From the NCBI GenBank assembly GCA_030612705.1, contig JAUWNI010000036.1, positions 1 to 32,303 of the forward strand: a DNA stretch of 32,303 nt, given 5' to 3'. The position numbers and the translations under genes were made by a program. The DNA comes from Phycisphaerae bacterium (GTDB lineage: Bacteria > Planctomycetota > Phycisphaerae > UBA1845 > Fen-1342). Positions 20,984 through 29,742 of this stretch are shown piece by piece. The notes beneath the pieces are model-generated. The model made no database searches. It worked only from the letters and a program-made list of their open reading frames with translations, and was not told the DNA's origin. The stretch's first letter is position 1; every line of letters starts with the position of its first letter.

Positions 20984-23320
20984 TTACGGGCAGCTTTCGC
21001 CGTAGACGCCGAGTAGTTGCGCCAGGTCGGAGAGGTCGACGTCGCCGTCGCGGTCGATGTCGCCGTCTTCGTAGTTGGCGCCGCTAGTGATGCCGTAGCC
21101 GCCGAGCAGTTGGGCCAGGTCGCTCAGGTTGATTTCGCCGTCGCGGTTGAGGTCTTCGGGGCAGGGCGGATCGTTGTAGCGGAAGACCAGCAGGCCCATC
21201 TGTGGGATCGTGAGAAAGGCCGACTGGGCGAAGCCGTCATACGCACCGCCGGTGGTTTCGACGCTGTCGCCGTTGCCGAGCCCGTTGCCGTCGTACTCGC
21301 CGGCCTGGCTGTTGAGCAGTTCGTACCACGTGCCGTTTTGCGGCAGGCCGAGTTGGTACGTCGTGTGGTCGGTGTCGCTGAAGTTAGCCACGACGACCAC
21401 GTCGTTGCCGGCGTAATCCCAGCGATGGAACGCGATCACGTTGCCGCCGTCGTTCACGTGGAACACGTTGACCTCGGCATCGGCCCGCAAAGCGCCGTTG
21501 TTCTTGCGCACCGCGATCGCGTCACGGAAGTACTCAAAGATGGGGGCGTAGACGGTCTTGAGCGCCCAGTTGATCCGGTCGTCACCACTCGGGTTGCCGG
21601 CTCCGAAGCCGGTGTATTCCAGCCATTCCGAACCCTGGTGGATCATCGGGATCCCCGGCGAGAAAAATACCAACCCCTGGGCGAGCTTGATGCGACCCTT
21701 GGCGTAGATATCGTCGTGCGGATACGTTGGGTCGATTGTCTTGACCAGCCGCTGGCCGCCGCTGGAGGGCCAGATCTCGTCGTGCAACTCGAGGTAGTTC
21801 ATGACGTACCTGCCGTTAAGATACGTTCCGCCGCCACAGATGATGTCGCGGATCTTCCACATCTCGGGGTTGCCATAGGCGCAGTCGATGATTTCCTGGC
21901 GCAGATTGTCGGTAAACGCGTCGTGCCATTGGCTGTCGAAACCGGCACCGCCCAGGTGCGTCGGGCGCGTCACCCACGAGTCGTTCGGCAACTGCTCGGC
22001 GATCGCGATTTTGTTGATCCAGCGGTTGTCGATGCTGTCGTTGAAGCTCTGCATCAAGCCCCACCCGCTGCCCTGGTACATATTCATGAAATCGGTGGCG
22101 TCCATGCGGAAGCCGTCGACTCGGAATTCCTCCAGCCAATACAGCGCACTGTCGAGGAGGTAGCTTCGCACCTCGGGATTGTCGAAGTCGGCCTGTGCCC
22201 CCCAGGGCGTGTCAACCGCGGGGTCGTCGAAGTAAATCTGCGAGCCGTCGTAATACCACAGGTAGTTGTCCGTCGGCGAAAAATGGTTCCAGACCACGTC
22301 GAGCATGACCGCGATGCCGTTGGCGTGCAGGACGTCGATCATGTACTTCAAATCGTCCGGGTCGCCGTACTTCCACTCGGGCGCCCATTGCGAGACCGGA
22401 TTGTACCCCGCGGAGAAATCCCACGGGAACTCGGTGATCGGCATCAGCTCGACCACGTTGATACCCAACTCGACAAAATGATCGACGTGGGCGGCAACGT
22501 CGCGATACGTCGCCGGTATCGATCCCGAGGCGACCGGATCGTTGCGGCCGGCGAACGTGCCGACGTGCAGCTCGTAGATGATCATGTCCTCGAAAGCGGG
22601 CGTCGGAAAATCGCCGCTCTCCCAGTCGTAGCGAAACGCGTCCTCGATGTGCGAGTTGTAATTGTTGCCCGGGTTGAGCGACTTGGCCCGCGCGTCGGGC
22701 TTCCAAACCGTCCCCGGCTGGAAAACGTACTTGTACATCTGGCGATCCGAGGCGTTGGGAATGTACGCGACGAAGTAATCGCCATGGCTGGTCATCGGGT
22801 TGGCGGTGGTTGACCACCCGTTGAACTGGCCGGCTACGTAGGCAGATGTCGGGTGCGGTGCCCAGACCTTGAAAACGGTGCCGCCGCCGCTGACCTGCGT
22901 CGACCCGAGCGGGGCGTGGCTGAGCGTGTCATAGTCGATCACGAAGCCGCCGTCGGTCGGCGGGTTCTCGGACATGCCGTTGACGCTGTAGTAATCGGTG
23001 TCGCTGCCGTCGGTCAGCTCGATGTAATAGCTCAAGGTTGTGGAGGACGTCGCCGGTATTTGCGCGCCCCAGACGGCATACGGGCCGCGATCCTCGAGCC
23101 AAGCCGCTTCGTACCCGACCGGGCCGTCGTCATCGACCATCACGCGTGCCGTTGTCAGGTCGTTCCGGTAGGTTTGAAAACGCACCTGGAACGATTCGCC
23201 ACCCATCGGGCAAATCGGTCGGCAATCCTGCCAGGCAACGTGCGAAATGCCGTCCCATTCCACATTGTTGTCGGACGGAGCGAAAAACAGGATCAAGACG
23301 GCCAATTGTGTAACAATCAT
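20984..23320 (-). CDS. Secreted GH13 alpha-amylase/branching-type enzyme with dockerin tail
   Basis: This is an alpha-glucan-active enzyme. Numbering is from the longer start at 23347 (787 residues). In order there are an N-terminal hydrophobic signal (about 10-23), an Ig-like N-domain (45-140), a CBM48-like domain (145-212) and the GH13 barrel (about 255-600). Motifs are DVVWNH 350-355, GFRMDAT with nucleophile D416, AIAEQL with acid E451 and LHDE with D523; a C-terminal beta domain follows. The tail has two dockerin-like calcium repeats, DLNRDGEINLSDLAQLLG (732-749) and DIDRDGDVDLSDLAQLLG (763-780). I prefer ATG 23320 because GGAGAGG (23324-23330) precedes it; 23347 is possible. Branching enzyme and amylase specificities cannot be separated by eye. 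Confidence 0.88.
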   Translation of the reverse strand: MIVTQLAVLILFFAPSDNNVEWDGISHVAWQDCRPICPMGGESFQVRFQTYRNDLTTARVMVDDDGPVGYEAAWLEDRGPYAVWGAQIPATSSTTLSYYIELTDGSDTDYYSVNGMSENPPTDGGFVIDYDTLSHAPLGSTQVSGGGTVFKVWAPHPTSAYVAGQFNGWSTTANPMTSHGDYFVAYIPNASDRQMYKYVFQPGTVWKPDARAKSLNPGNNYNSHIEDAFRYDWESGDFPTPAFEDMIIYELHVGTFAGRNDPVASGSIPATYRDVAAHVDHFVELGINVVELMPITEFPWDFSAGYNPVSQWAPEWKYGDPDDLKYMIDVLHANGIAVMLDVVWNHFSPTDNYLWYYDGSQIYFDDPAVDTPWGAQADFDNPEVRSYLLDSALYWLEEFRVDGFRMDATDFMNMYQGSGWGLMQSFNDSIDNRWINKIAIAEQLPNDSWVTRPTHLGGAGFDSQWHDAFTDNLRQEIIDCAYGNPEMWKIRDIICGGGTYLNGRYVMNYLELHDEIWPSSGGQRLVKTIDPTYPHDDIYAKGRIKLAQGLVFFSPGIPMIHQGSEWLEYTGFGAGNPSGDDRINWALKTVYAPIFEYFRDAIAVRKNNGALRADAEVNVFHVNDGGNVIAFHRWDYAGNDVVVVANFSDTDHTTYQLGLPQNGTWYELLNSQAGEYDGNGLGNGDSVETTGGAYDGFAQSAFLTIPQMGLLVFRYNDPPCPEDLNRDGEINLSDLAQLLGGYGITSGANYEDGDIDRDGDVDLSDLAQLLGVYGESCP

Positions 23321-23512
23321 CATCCTCTCCGGCGTTGTGAAACACACATGAAGAATATCCCCCCCCCCGGGCGTTACGTTTGATTATAACGGAGCCCCAT
23401 GCAAATTCAGAAGCGAAATCATCCCGACGCGGCGATTCCTCAAATGGCGGGTCAATGCCCACAACTAGCGAGGTTTGGGCTCATTTGGCGGAGCGGCAGG
23501 CAGGAGACAACG

Positions 23513-23586
23513 GATTGGAGATTGGGGATTGGGGATTGGAGATACCGTCCTCAATCCCCAATCGTCAATCTCCAATCCCCAATCGA
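23513..23586. repeat. Inverted pair of heptamer arrays at the pilT 3' end
   Basis: GATTGGA, GATTGGG, GATTGGG and GATTGGA (23513-23540) are followed, after an 11-bp spacer, by CAATCCC, CAATCGT, CAATCTC, CAATCCC and CAATCGA (23552-23586). The arms can pair over about 28 bases. The array ends one base before the pilT stop codon on the minus strand, so it would form the first structure of the pilT 3' untranslated region. Confidence 0.8.
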
Positions 23587-23587
23587 A

Positions 23588-24724
23588 TTATCCTCCGTCC
23601 GTCCGCTTCACGCGGTGCACCAGCGTCTGGGCGGTCGCCTTGATGCCACGGACGTGGCCCATGAGCTGCTCGCGGTTGGGGGCGAACTGCATCGCCGTGT
23701 CCAGATAGACCAGATCCTTTTCGACCAGCTCGGCCAAGGACACCGTAAAGTTGTGCATGCCGGCGTGTTTGCTGCCGGAGATGATCGCCGGCAGGTCGTT
23801 CTCTTCGCCCTCGCGAATCTTCTCCTTGACGACCATTTCGGCCAGCAGCACTTCGGTCGCCGGCACACGCAGAATCTTGGGATCGATCGCCGGCAGCAGC
23901 CGCTGGGCCGTGACTGCCTTGATGCCGTTGGCGAGCGCGCTACGGATGAAATCATGTTGCTCACGCGGGAAAAACTCGAGCATGCGCGTCAGCGACTGCA
24001 TAGTGTCGGCGGTGTGTAGCGTGCCGAAGACCACGTGTCCGGTCTCCGCCGCTTGTAGTGCCGCCAGCACGGTCTCCTTGTCGCGCAGCTCGCCGACGAA
24101 GATCACGTCCGGGTCCTCGCGCACCGCGGCTCGCAAACCGTCGGCAAAAGTTTCGAGATCCAGCCCGATCTCGCGCTGGCTGATGATCGACTGCTTCGGC
24201 TTAAACGAATACTCGACCGGGTCTTCGATGCTGATGATGTGGACGTGCTTGGTTTCATTGATGTAGTCGACCATCGCCGCCATCGTCGTGCTCTTGCCGC
24301 AGCCCGTCACGCCACAACACAGAATAAGCCCCTCGTTCGTCTCCTCCGCCAGCTTGCGGTAGATCGGCGGCAGGTGCAGCTCTTCAAAGTTTGGGATGAT
24401 GGCCTTCACGCGTCGAATCGCGGCGTGCATGTGGCCGCCGGCCCGCAAGATGTTCACCCGGAATCGGTCCCCATCCGGCAACATGTGGGCAAAGTCGAGC
24501 GAGCCGCGCTCCTCGTAGATATGCTTGCGATTCTCGGGAATGATCTCCGACATCAATTCCTCGATCAGGCGGCTGTCGGGCGCGATCACCGGCATGTCGG
24601 TCTTGCGCAGGTGTCCACCGATGCGATAGGTCGGCGTGATCCCCGTCTTCATGTGCAGGTCGCTGGCGTCGAGCGTCTTCATGACTTCCAGCAGGGGGAT
24701 GATCGAATTAGGCATTTCTTGCAT
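23588..24724 (-). CDS. pilT: PilT-type retraction ATPase
   Basis: This is a cytoplasmic hexameric ATPase of the PilT branch, which depolymerises type IV pili. The 378 residues contain an N-terminal PAS-like region, Walker A GVTGCGKST (138-146), Asp box IEDPVEY (166-172), Walker B DPDVIFVGELRD (204-215) and His box GHVVFGTLHT (229-238). The equivalent of the PilT C-terminal motif is VVKEKIREGEENDLP. It lacks the tetracysteine of GspE/PilB, supporting PilT. The P-loop has Cys where Ser is usual and Val where Pro is usual. ATG 24724 has GAGG (24732-24735) seven bases upstream; GTG 24730 is less likely. It may serve the gsp-type machine encoded at 215-16759 or a pilus encoded elsewhere. Confidence 0.93.
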   Translation of the reverse strand: MQEMPNSIIPLLEVMKTLDASDLHMKTGITPTYRIGGHLRKTDMPVIAPDSRLIEELMSEIIPENRKHIYEERGSLDFAHMLPDGDRFRVNILRAGGHMHAAIRRVKAIIPNFEELHLPPIYRKLAEETNEGLILCCGVTGCGKSTTMAAMVDYINETKHVHIISIEDPVEYSFKPKQSIISQREIGLDLETFADGLRAAVREDPDVIFVGELRDKETVLAALQAAETGHVVFGTLHTADTMQSLTRMLEFFPREQHDFIRSALANGIKAVTAQRLLPAIDPKILRVPATEVLLAEMVVKEKIREGEENDLPAIISGSKHAGMHNFTVSLAELVEKDLVYLDTAMQFAPNREQLMGHVRGIKATAQTLVHRVKRTDGG

Positions 24725-24843
24725 GCACACACCTCAGTTCAGACAAGTTCGCTCCCCACGCGCTCCCACACGGCACGGGGGCTGTGAAATGGAGGGCGGA
24801 ATCGTATGAATCCAAGACCGAAGCCGGCCCTCTTACATATTCA

Positions 24844-24849
24844 ATTATA
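24844..24849 (-). promoter_or_regulatory. Perfect -10 box upstream of pilT
   Basis: On the minus strand a perfect TATAAT lies 120 bp before the pilT start, within the 149-bp gap after the propeller-like gene. No good -35 hexamer is present at 16-18 bp. It suggests pilT can be transcribed independently of the upstream genes. Confidence 0.33.
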
Positions 24850-24873
24850 TGCCAAACGGACAGCGGCCGGAAC

Positions 24874-25827
24874 TTATGGCTCGACCCGCTCTTCGTTTTT
24901 CAACACCCGTGCTTCGTAAAGCGTGGTCGGCGTCATCTCGCTGATCGTCAGCAGCGCGCTACCGTCCGCGGAAAAACACAACGCCTCACCCTGCGGCTCC
25001 CCCGCCAGCCATAGCGCCGTCGGCGTCCGCTCGAAGATGCACGCGAACTCGTCCGGCTTCGGCAAACACCACTCCCATCCGCCGGCGTAGCTCCGCGTTA
25101 CCAGCCGTGTACCGTCCGGCGAAATGTCCGCCGCCGTCACCATTCGCGATATCGGCGAAGCGTCGGGGAACTTCAGCGACACCACTCGCTTCAGCGTCGT
25201 CACGCCGGTCGCCCGCCATGGGGCGGCCAGCCGGTAAACGTAACACGTCCCGTCGAACCGCTTGGTAAAAACATATCCGTCGCTCGTCCGCGGATCAACC
25301 GCGAACCCCTCCGCATTCCGGGCCCCGTCCGCGTACTTGCAACGAAACACCTTCGGCATAATGTCGATAACCCCACGGGCACGGACGACCGCGTCGAACT
25401 CCGGCTCGGCAAAACGATAAAAAACGACGTTCTCGCGCCGCGCCTTGTTATCGCCGATATCGGCCACGCACACGTCGAACGTTCCGGGCTTTTCACCAGG
25501 TGCCGACGTGATGTCCTCCCAGTCGATATTCTCGGCGCCGACCAGTCGAATCGTCACGCAAATCCGCCCGTGACGGTTCAGAACATAAACGTGCGGCCGA
25601 CCCCCGGAATCATTATGCGCGTAGTAATAGCCCGGGTTACGCCGGCTGGCCGCCAGCCCCGACGCCTCGTCCAGCCGTCGATCCGTGACCTCGCAAACCG
25701 CGCGCGGCTCGCCGTACTGGATCGCGGGTTGCGACGTCTGCGCCCCGGCGGACATCGGTAAACAAACCAACAGCCCGGCAATCAGCAAGCCCACTCCCGG
25801 CGCGAACAGGTCTTCACCAAACCTCAT
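24874..25827 (-). CDS. Secreted beta-propeller-like protein of unknown function
   Basis: This 317-residue protein has a clear signal peptide: a hydrophobic stretch at about 11-24, then SAGAQ as a likely cleavage site. The mature part carries repeated motifs of a propeller-like family: EASGLAASRRNPGYYYAHND (54-73), IDWEDIT and DVCVADIGDNKARRENVVFY. It later has AADISPDGTRLVTRSY and ALCFSADGSALLT, which resemble blade strands. I recognise the pattern from uncharacterised exported proteins but cannot assign an activity. GAGG (25838-25841) lies ten bases before the ATG. It starts 16 bases after the coiled-coil gene stop, so the two are probably co-transcribed. Confidence 0.75.
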   Translation of the reverse strand: MRFGEDLFAPGVGLLIAGLLVCLPMSAGAQTSQPAIQYGEPRAVCEVTDRRLDEASGLAASRRNPGYYYAHNDSGGRPHVYVLNRHGRICVTIRLVGAENIDWEDITSAPGEKPGTFDVCVADIGDNKARRENVVFYRFAEPEFDAVVRARGVIDIMPKVFRCKYADGARNAEGFAVDPRTSDGYVFTKRFDGTCYVYRLAAPWRATGVTTLKRVVSLKFPDASPISRMVTAADISPDGTRLVTRSYAGGWEWCLPKPDEFACIFERTPTALWLAGEPQGEALCFSADGSALLTISEMTPTTLYEARVLKNEERVEP

Positions 25828-25843
25828 CCCGCGACAACCTCGT

Positions 25844-27097
25844 CTATTTGCGCTTCATCAAGTCGTTGTAGTCCTCGTACGCCATGTCCGCGGCCTGCTT
25901 GCGAAACAGCGTGCCCAGCTTTTCGGGAATCGTTTTCTGGGCGGTCTCCTTGTAGTACTCGCCGAGGGCGGCGTCCTCGGACTTCGCGAACCCGCCCTTG
26001 ATCGGCCAGGACTTGTAGTTGAGTTCGTCGGCGATCGTCACCGGGCTGCGCACGATCACCTTGTACGCCCCGCTGGCAAACGCCCGCGCCCAGGCCTGCT
26101 GCGCCCGCAGCAAGTTCATGAAGTTCCCTTTCCGCTTGCCGGTCGCCAGGAAATCCCGCAACGTCTCGGCCAACCCGGCGTTCTTCGTGAACATGATGTA
26201 AAAGTGGTTCAGCTTGTCGCTCTTCTCGCTTACCTGCCGCAAGTCTCGCAGCAGGTGGTGCACGTGTAGCTCCAGCGTGGCGAACGCCCGCAACAACTCC
26301 ACAAACGCGTCGCAAAGCTGCTCGAACGTCTTCTCCGTCGGTACGTTTGTCTCGACGAAAACCTCCGGCACCTCGCCGCCCATACGCTTCCAGAGACGCT
26401 TGAAGGCAGCGTCCGCCCGGGCATCCTCGGCCGCCCCGGCGACTTCCTTCGCGCCGGCCACGTCGCGGTCGCGTTCTTTCAGTGCCGCTTCAAGCTCCTG
26501 CTTCAGGCGTTCGTTGTCCGCCTTCAGCGCGTTGATCTGTTCCGCCTGCTCGGTCGCCTGGTCACCCATGATCTGCCTCGAGGCCTTCAGTTTCTCGTAC
26601 TTCAGTTCGGCTTGCTCGGTCGCGTTGATCTCGACCCGCAGCTTGGATTCTAGTGCGCCGACATCCGACAGCAACTTCGAGCGATCCTCTTGCAACTCTT
26701 TCAGCTTGCGCTGCTGTAGCGAGAGCGCCTCGACCGCCTCGCGATGCTCTACCCGCTCCCGCTCGTAGGCCTGATCGAGTTCCTTACCCTTTTCCTGTTC
26801 CGTCCGAAGCTTCAATTCCAGGCTCGCCCGCTGCCGCAACACGTCGGCGGCCCCGCCGGACTCCGATTCACCCAGCCTGGCACCCGATGGCGTCGGCTCT
26901 GATTCGGGTTTCGCGAACAGACGTTCCACCTCCTCAAGCACCGCGGGGCGTTGCTTCTTATCAATTTGGTTCACATGCCGATTGCAGATGCCCTCAAGGG
27001 CCGCTCGCTCGGCCGATGCATAGCGCCGCCCCTCGACCGCCGCCCGCGTCAAAATCGCCAAACGTCCCGCCGCCAACGTCTCGCCTGCTTGTGACAT
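25844..27097 (-). CDS. Long coiled-coil protein, unknown function
   Basis: This 417-residue protein has a short helical N-terminal domain (1-62), a Ser/Pro/Gly linker and a long charged coiled coil (about 84-232). A conserved-looking helical C-terminal domain (about 240-417) contains FEQLCDAFVELLRAFATLEL and GYK/PVTIADELNYKSWPIKG-like segments. The C-terminal part faintly resembles the helical C-terminal domain of FHA proteins associated with type VI secretion, but no FHA domain is present and I do not assert homology. There is no signal peptide, so it is likely cytoplasmic. ATG 27097 has GAGG (27105-27108) seven bases upstream. It lies between the 701-residue protein and the propeller protein on the same strand, suggesting a shared process. 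Confidence 0.8.
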   Translation of the reverse strand: MSQAGETLAAGRLAILTRAAVEGRRYASAERAALEGICNRHVNQIDKKQRPAVLEEVERLFAKPESEPTPSGARLGESESGGAADVLRQRASLELKLRTEQEKGKELDQAYERERVEHREAVEALSLQQRKLKELQEDRSKLLSDVGALESKLRVEINATEQAELKYEKLKASRQIMGDQATEQAEQINALKADNERLKQELEAALKERDRDVAGAKEVAGAAEDARADAAFKRLWKRMGGEVPEVFVETNVPTEKTFEQLCDAFVELLRAFATLELHVHHLLRDLRQVSEKSDKLNHFYIMFTKNAGLAETLRDFLATGKRKGNFMNLLRAQQAWARAFASGAYKVIVRSPVTIADELNYKSWPIKGGFAKSEDAALGEYYKETAQKTIPEKLGTLFRKQAADMAYEDYNDLMKRK

Positions 27098-27130
27098 CAC
27101 GCTTCCTCTCTCATCAAAGATTCCGCCTGT

Positions 27131-27278
27131 TTAGCAGTCCGCCGCAAAAGTCATGTAGCGGCCGACCCCCGTGTCGGCCGATCCCGTGTGAGCAGCCGTT
27201 TACCCGTACTCTACGACCGACACGGGGGTTGGCCGCTACAGTCTATGGGCGCCGCCGACTTTTGCGGCGGACTCTTAG
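27131..27278. repeat. Type I TIR element, copy 3 (intact)
   Basis: AGTCCGCCGCAAAAGTC at 27136-27152 is repeated perfectly inverted at 27257-27273, with TTAG-like outer bases on each side. The internal palindromes are GGCCGAC/GTCGGCC variants bordered by GTAGCGG and CCGCTAC. It lies in the gap between two minus-strand genes, so transcripts from 27384-29489 would read through it. Confidence 0.82.
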
Positions 27279-27283
27279 CCGAG

Positions 27284-27342
27284 ACCCTCGCTTGCGCTTC
27301 GGGCTCTGATTTGCCCACTCGCTTGCGCTTCGGGCCCTGATT
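27284..27342. repeat. Direct repeat CTCGCTTGCGCTTCGGG, two copies
   Basis: The 17-base core occurs at 27287-27303 and 27318-27334, each followed by CTGATT within a few bases. The same core is found at 17992-18041. It has no obvious palindrome and its function is unknown. Confidence 0.7.
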
Positions 27343-27383
27343 GCACGGCGCGGTTCAGTGCACGGTTATCCAGAACTGGATTG

Positions 27384-29489
27384 CTAACCCACGAACGCAT
27401 CGCGCACCGCCGCCCCGGGTGCCGTCCGGCCGAAAAGCTGATCGTCCAGCAACGCAACCAACCCACGCAGCTCAACCAGCGGCAGCAATAGCCCATCCCC
27501 GACGCGCGGGGCCGCACAACCGCGATCCTGGCAGAAGCTAAATCCCACGATACTCGTCGTCAGCCGTAATCCGAACGTCATGATCTCCTGCCACAACGCC
27601 GCCCCGAACGCGTCGAGCCGGGTGGCGTTGCGGTCGTCTCGTCGATAGAGCAGGTTGCGCCGGGTCCAGACCGCGGCCGGAGCGTCCGCCTCGCACCGCT
27701 CGGTCACCCAGTTTCGGGCGTACTCGTCACGTTGCTCGATCGGCAAACTGCGGCACGAGCCGGTCAGCTCGGCGATTTCCGCCGCCATCTGCTCGCGAAA
27801 TGATTGGATGCTCCGCTCGTCGTGCGACAAGAGCGCTTCGAACAGGAGTATGCCGACCGCGTGCAGGTCGACGGCCTCGTTGAAGCGTGGATACCAGCAG
27901 CACTCGACACCGTCGATCTGCTCACCCTTCTTCAATCTCTCGATCTTACCGCTCGCCCGTCCGGAAAACGGCAGCCCCTCGCCGTCGTCCGGGTTCCGAT
28001 CGGCGGCCGGCGCCAGGACCGCCCGCCACCCATCGCCGACAACGTGCACACCATCGCTCGTACAGAACAGCTCCCACGGAACCCCCAACTCTTCCAGTAA
28101 AACATCCACATGGAGCGCGTCACCGTCGGCCCGCGATGCCTTTATGAACACCGTCGCCACGCGCGGCTCGTCGAAATAGCGTGCCGCGTCGACCGCCGGC
28201 GGCGGTAAATAAGCCGCGCCGGAAAACGCCGGCGGATACGGCAACGGCCGGTCGTCCACCGTCTCGAACGGCGTCTCGGGCTGCAAACCCGCCTTGCGCA
28301 ACAACGGCTGGAAACCCCAGCAAGTCGCCGGCGTCGACACCGGCCGTTGCCACCAAACCCGCACCGTCTCCTCGTTCCAGCACAAGTGCGGCCGACCGCT
28401 CACCCGCCAGACAGGCTCAAGCTGCGCCAGAATGTCCGCGATCATCCCCAATTTCAGCCGAGCTACCTCGAGCAATTCGCGACCGTCGCTTTCGCCCGCC
28501 AAGAGTCGCGCCGGCCCGACACTCTCCATCGCTCGCGCCTGGGTATCGCACCAGCTCTCGAAATCGTTCTCGTCACGCTTTCGCATCGCAAGGCAATCAC
28601 TCGGCGACAGCCCACCCATCACACGCGCCGTCTCGTCAAATCGCCATTGCCCCATCGGCGAAAACACCAACGGAGCATTTGCCGCACTGAGCGCTACCAG
28701 CCGATCCGCCGCGTATGCATACCCGTCCCCCCGCGGATAGCAGCGCTCGCGTTCCGGGCATTTGACGCAGGCGTGCTCGCCCGCCAACCGCTCCGCCGCC
28801 GCGGGATCGTCTTTCGCCATCCCGTCCGCCAACGCGACTACCTTGCCCTGATCCAGGAACAACTCGTCGAATGACTTGATTATCCCCAGTGAGCTGGAGC
28901 CGCCTCGGCCGCCATAAATTGCCGGTGTCCGTTCACTCTCCGCCGGCCCATCCCAACTCAGCAACTCGATCGGCAACTCGCCGCCGTCGGCACTCTTGAC
29001 GTCTTCGATCTGATCCGTCGGCACCGCCCGCAGCAGTTCCGCCGTGCTCGGCGACCGGGCAGCGAAAACGCACTGCCGCTTGCGACAGTACAGTAGCGGT
29101 CCCAGCCGCGACGGCTGAACGACTGCTTCCCGCGGCACCTCAAATCCGCCGGTTGCCGGCAACCCGGCCCGCAACTCCGGCAGCGCATCGAACATCCTCA
29201 ACAACGCCGACGTCGGTACCTGCTTGTTCGGCACCACCGTCGCCGGATCAACCACCAGCGCAAGCTCGATCGGCCGCACCAGCCGTCCATCCGCGTCGCA
29301 CACCCCCGCGATGAACGACTGCACTACCGTCAGCGGCTCGTCCAGCTTCACCAGCGGCTCAACCGCCACCGCCGCCTCTTCCGGCTTGGGCCCCAACACG
29401 CGCGGCATGTCCCCGCGCGGCACCGGCAAAGGCACAAACGCCGAACCGGCCTCCTGTCTCTCCGGCAATCTGGCATCGCTCTCGGGCAC
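27384..29489 (-). CDS. 701-residue Cys-containing protein with pseudokinase-like C-terminal region
   Basis: I do not recognise a named family. From GTG 29489 (GGGAGG at 29498-29503, eight bases upstream) the protein has an N-terminal domain with C135 and C140, then CVKCPERERC (241-250), which together could bind zinc or an iron-sulfur cluster. Residues about 357-378 (LEPVWRVSGRPHLCWNEETV) recall a degenerate kinase catalytic loop. DLHAVGILLFEALL (541-554) strongly recalls the kinase DxxxxGxLLxE helix, but HRD and DFG are not visible. The C-terminal 80 residues are helical. A longer open frame reaches 29711 only by running through intergenic palindromes. It is the first gene of the probable unit with 25844-27097 and 24874-25827. 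Confidence 0.78.
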   Translation of the reverse strand: MPESDARLPERQEAGSAFVPLPVPRGDMPRVLGPKPEEAAVAVEPLVKLDEPLTVVQSFIAGVCDADGRLVRPIELALVVDPATVVPNKQVPTSALLRMFDALPELRAGLPATGGFEVPREAVVQPSRLGPLLYCRKRQCVFAARSPSTAELLRAVPTDQIEDVKSADGGELPIELLSWDGPAESERTPAIYGGRGGSSSLGIIKSFDELFLDQGKVVALADGMAKDDPAAAERLAGEHACVKCPERERCYPRGDGYAYAADRLVALSAANAPLVFSPMGQWRFDETARVMGGLSPSDCLAMRKRDENDFESWCDTQARAMESVGPARLLAGESDGRELLEVARLKLGMIADILAQLEPVWRVSGRPHLCWNEETVRVWWQRPVSTPATCWGFQPLLRKAGLQPETPFETVDDRPLPYPPAFSGAAYLPPPAVDAARYFDEPRVATVFIKASRADGDALHVDVLLEELGVPWELFCTSDGVHVVGDGWRAVLAPAADRNPDDGEGLPFSGRASGKIERLKKGEQIDGVECCWYPRFNEAVDLHAVGILLFEALLSHDERSIQSFREQMAAEIAELTGSCRSLPIEQRDEYARNWVTERCEADAPAAVWTRRNLLYRRDDRNATRLDAFGAALWQEIMTFGLRLTTSIVGFSFCQDRGCAAPRVGDGLLLPLVELRGLVALLDDQLFGRTAPGAAVRDAFVG

Positions 29490-29534
29490 GTCGGTTGCCT
29501 CCCGATCATTATCAACATTAGACCGATGGGCAGG

Positions 29535-29540
29535 ATTATA
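29535..29540 (-). promoter_or_regulatory. Perfect -10 box for the 27384-29489 gene
   Basis: TATAAT on the minus strand lies 46 bp upstream of the GTG start, at a suitable distance for a short leader containing GGGAGG. The region 17 bp further upstream reads CCCACA, matching only half of TTGACA. Spacing to the start supports the choice of GTG 29489 over the longer open frame. Confidence 0.42.
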
Positions 29541-29624
29541 CCGGCAAGCCGGCAAAATGTGGGGTCCGCTGTCATTCCAAGCAGCGCAACGCCGAGGAAT
29601 CTGTCCCCGAGTCGGGTTCCGGCT

Positions 29625-29742
29625 GGCAGTCCGCCGCAAAAGTCGGCGGCGCCCATGGACTGTAGCGGCCGACCCCCGTGTCGGACGTCGGGTAGCGAAA
29701 GATTTCCACATTCTACGTCCACCGCGGGGGGCGGACGCTACG
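29625..29742. repeat. Type I TIR element, copy 4 (one end missing)
   Basis: AGTCCGCCGCAAAAGTC (29628-29644) is intact and continues with GGCGGCGCCCATGGACTGTA, which matches the inner right side of copy 3 in reverse complement. A palindrome GGCCGACCCCCGTGTCGG and a second, GCGTCC-type, palindrome (29714-29742) follow, but the opposite terminal repeat is absent. Confidence 0.7.

Noticed and set aside
21017-22813. 598-codon open frame opposite the GH13 gene
   Set aside because: Long, but its composition (repeated VAVDV-, RRG- type strings) is typical of antisense shadow, while the minus strand encodes all GH13 motifs and dockerin repeats.
24835-24855. Possible sigma54 site upstream of pilT (TTGGCATATAATTGAA)
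   Set aside because: The TGGCA half is good, but the second half lacks GC at the required position and the spacing is off by one. The embedded TATAAT is the simpler reading.
29490-29711. N-terminal extension of the 701-residue protein
   Set aside because: It passes through a truncated TIR element and over a perfect -10 box. GTG 29489 has GGGAGG at ideal spacing.
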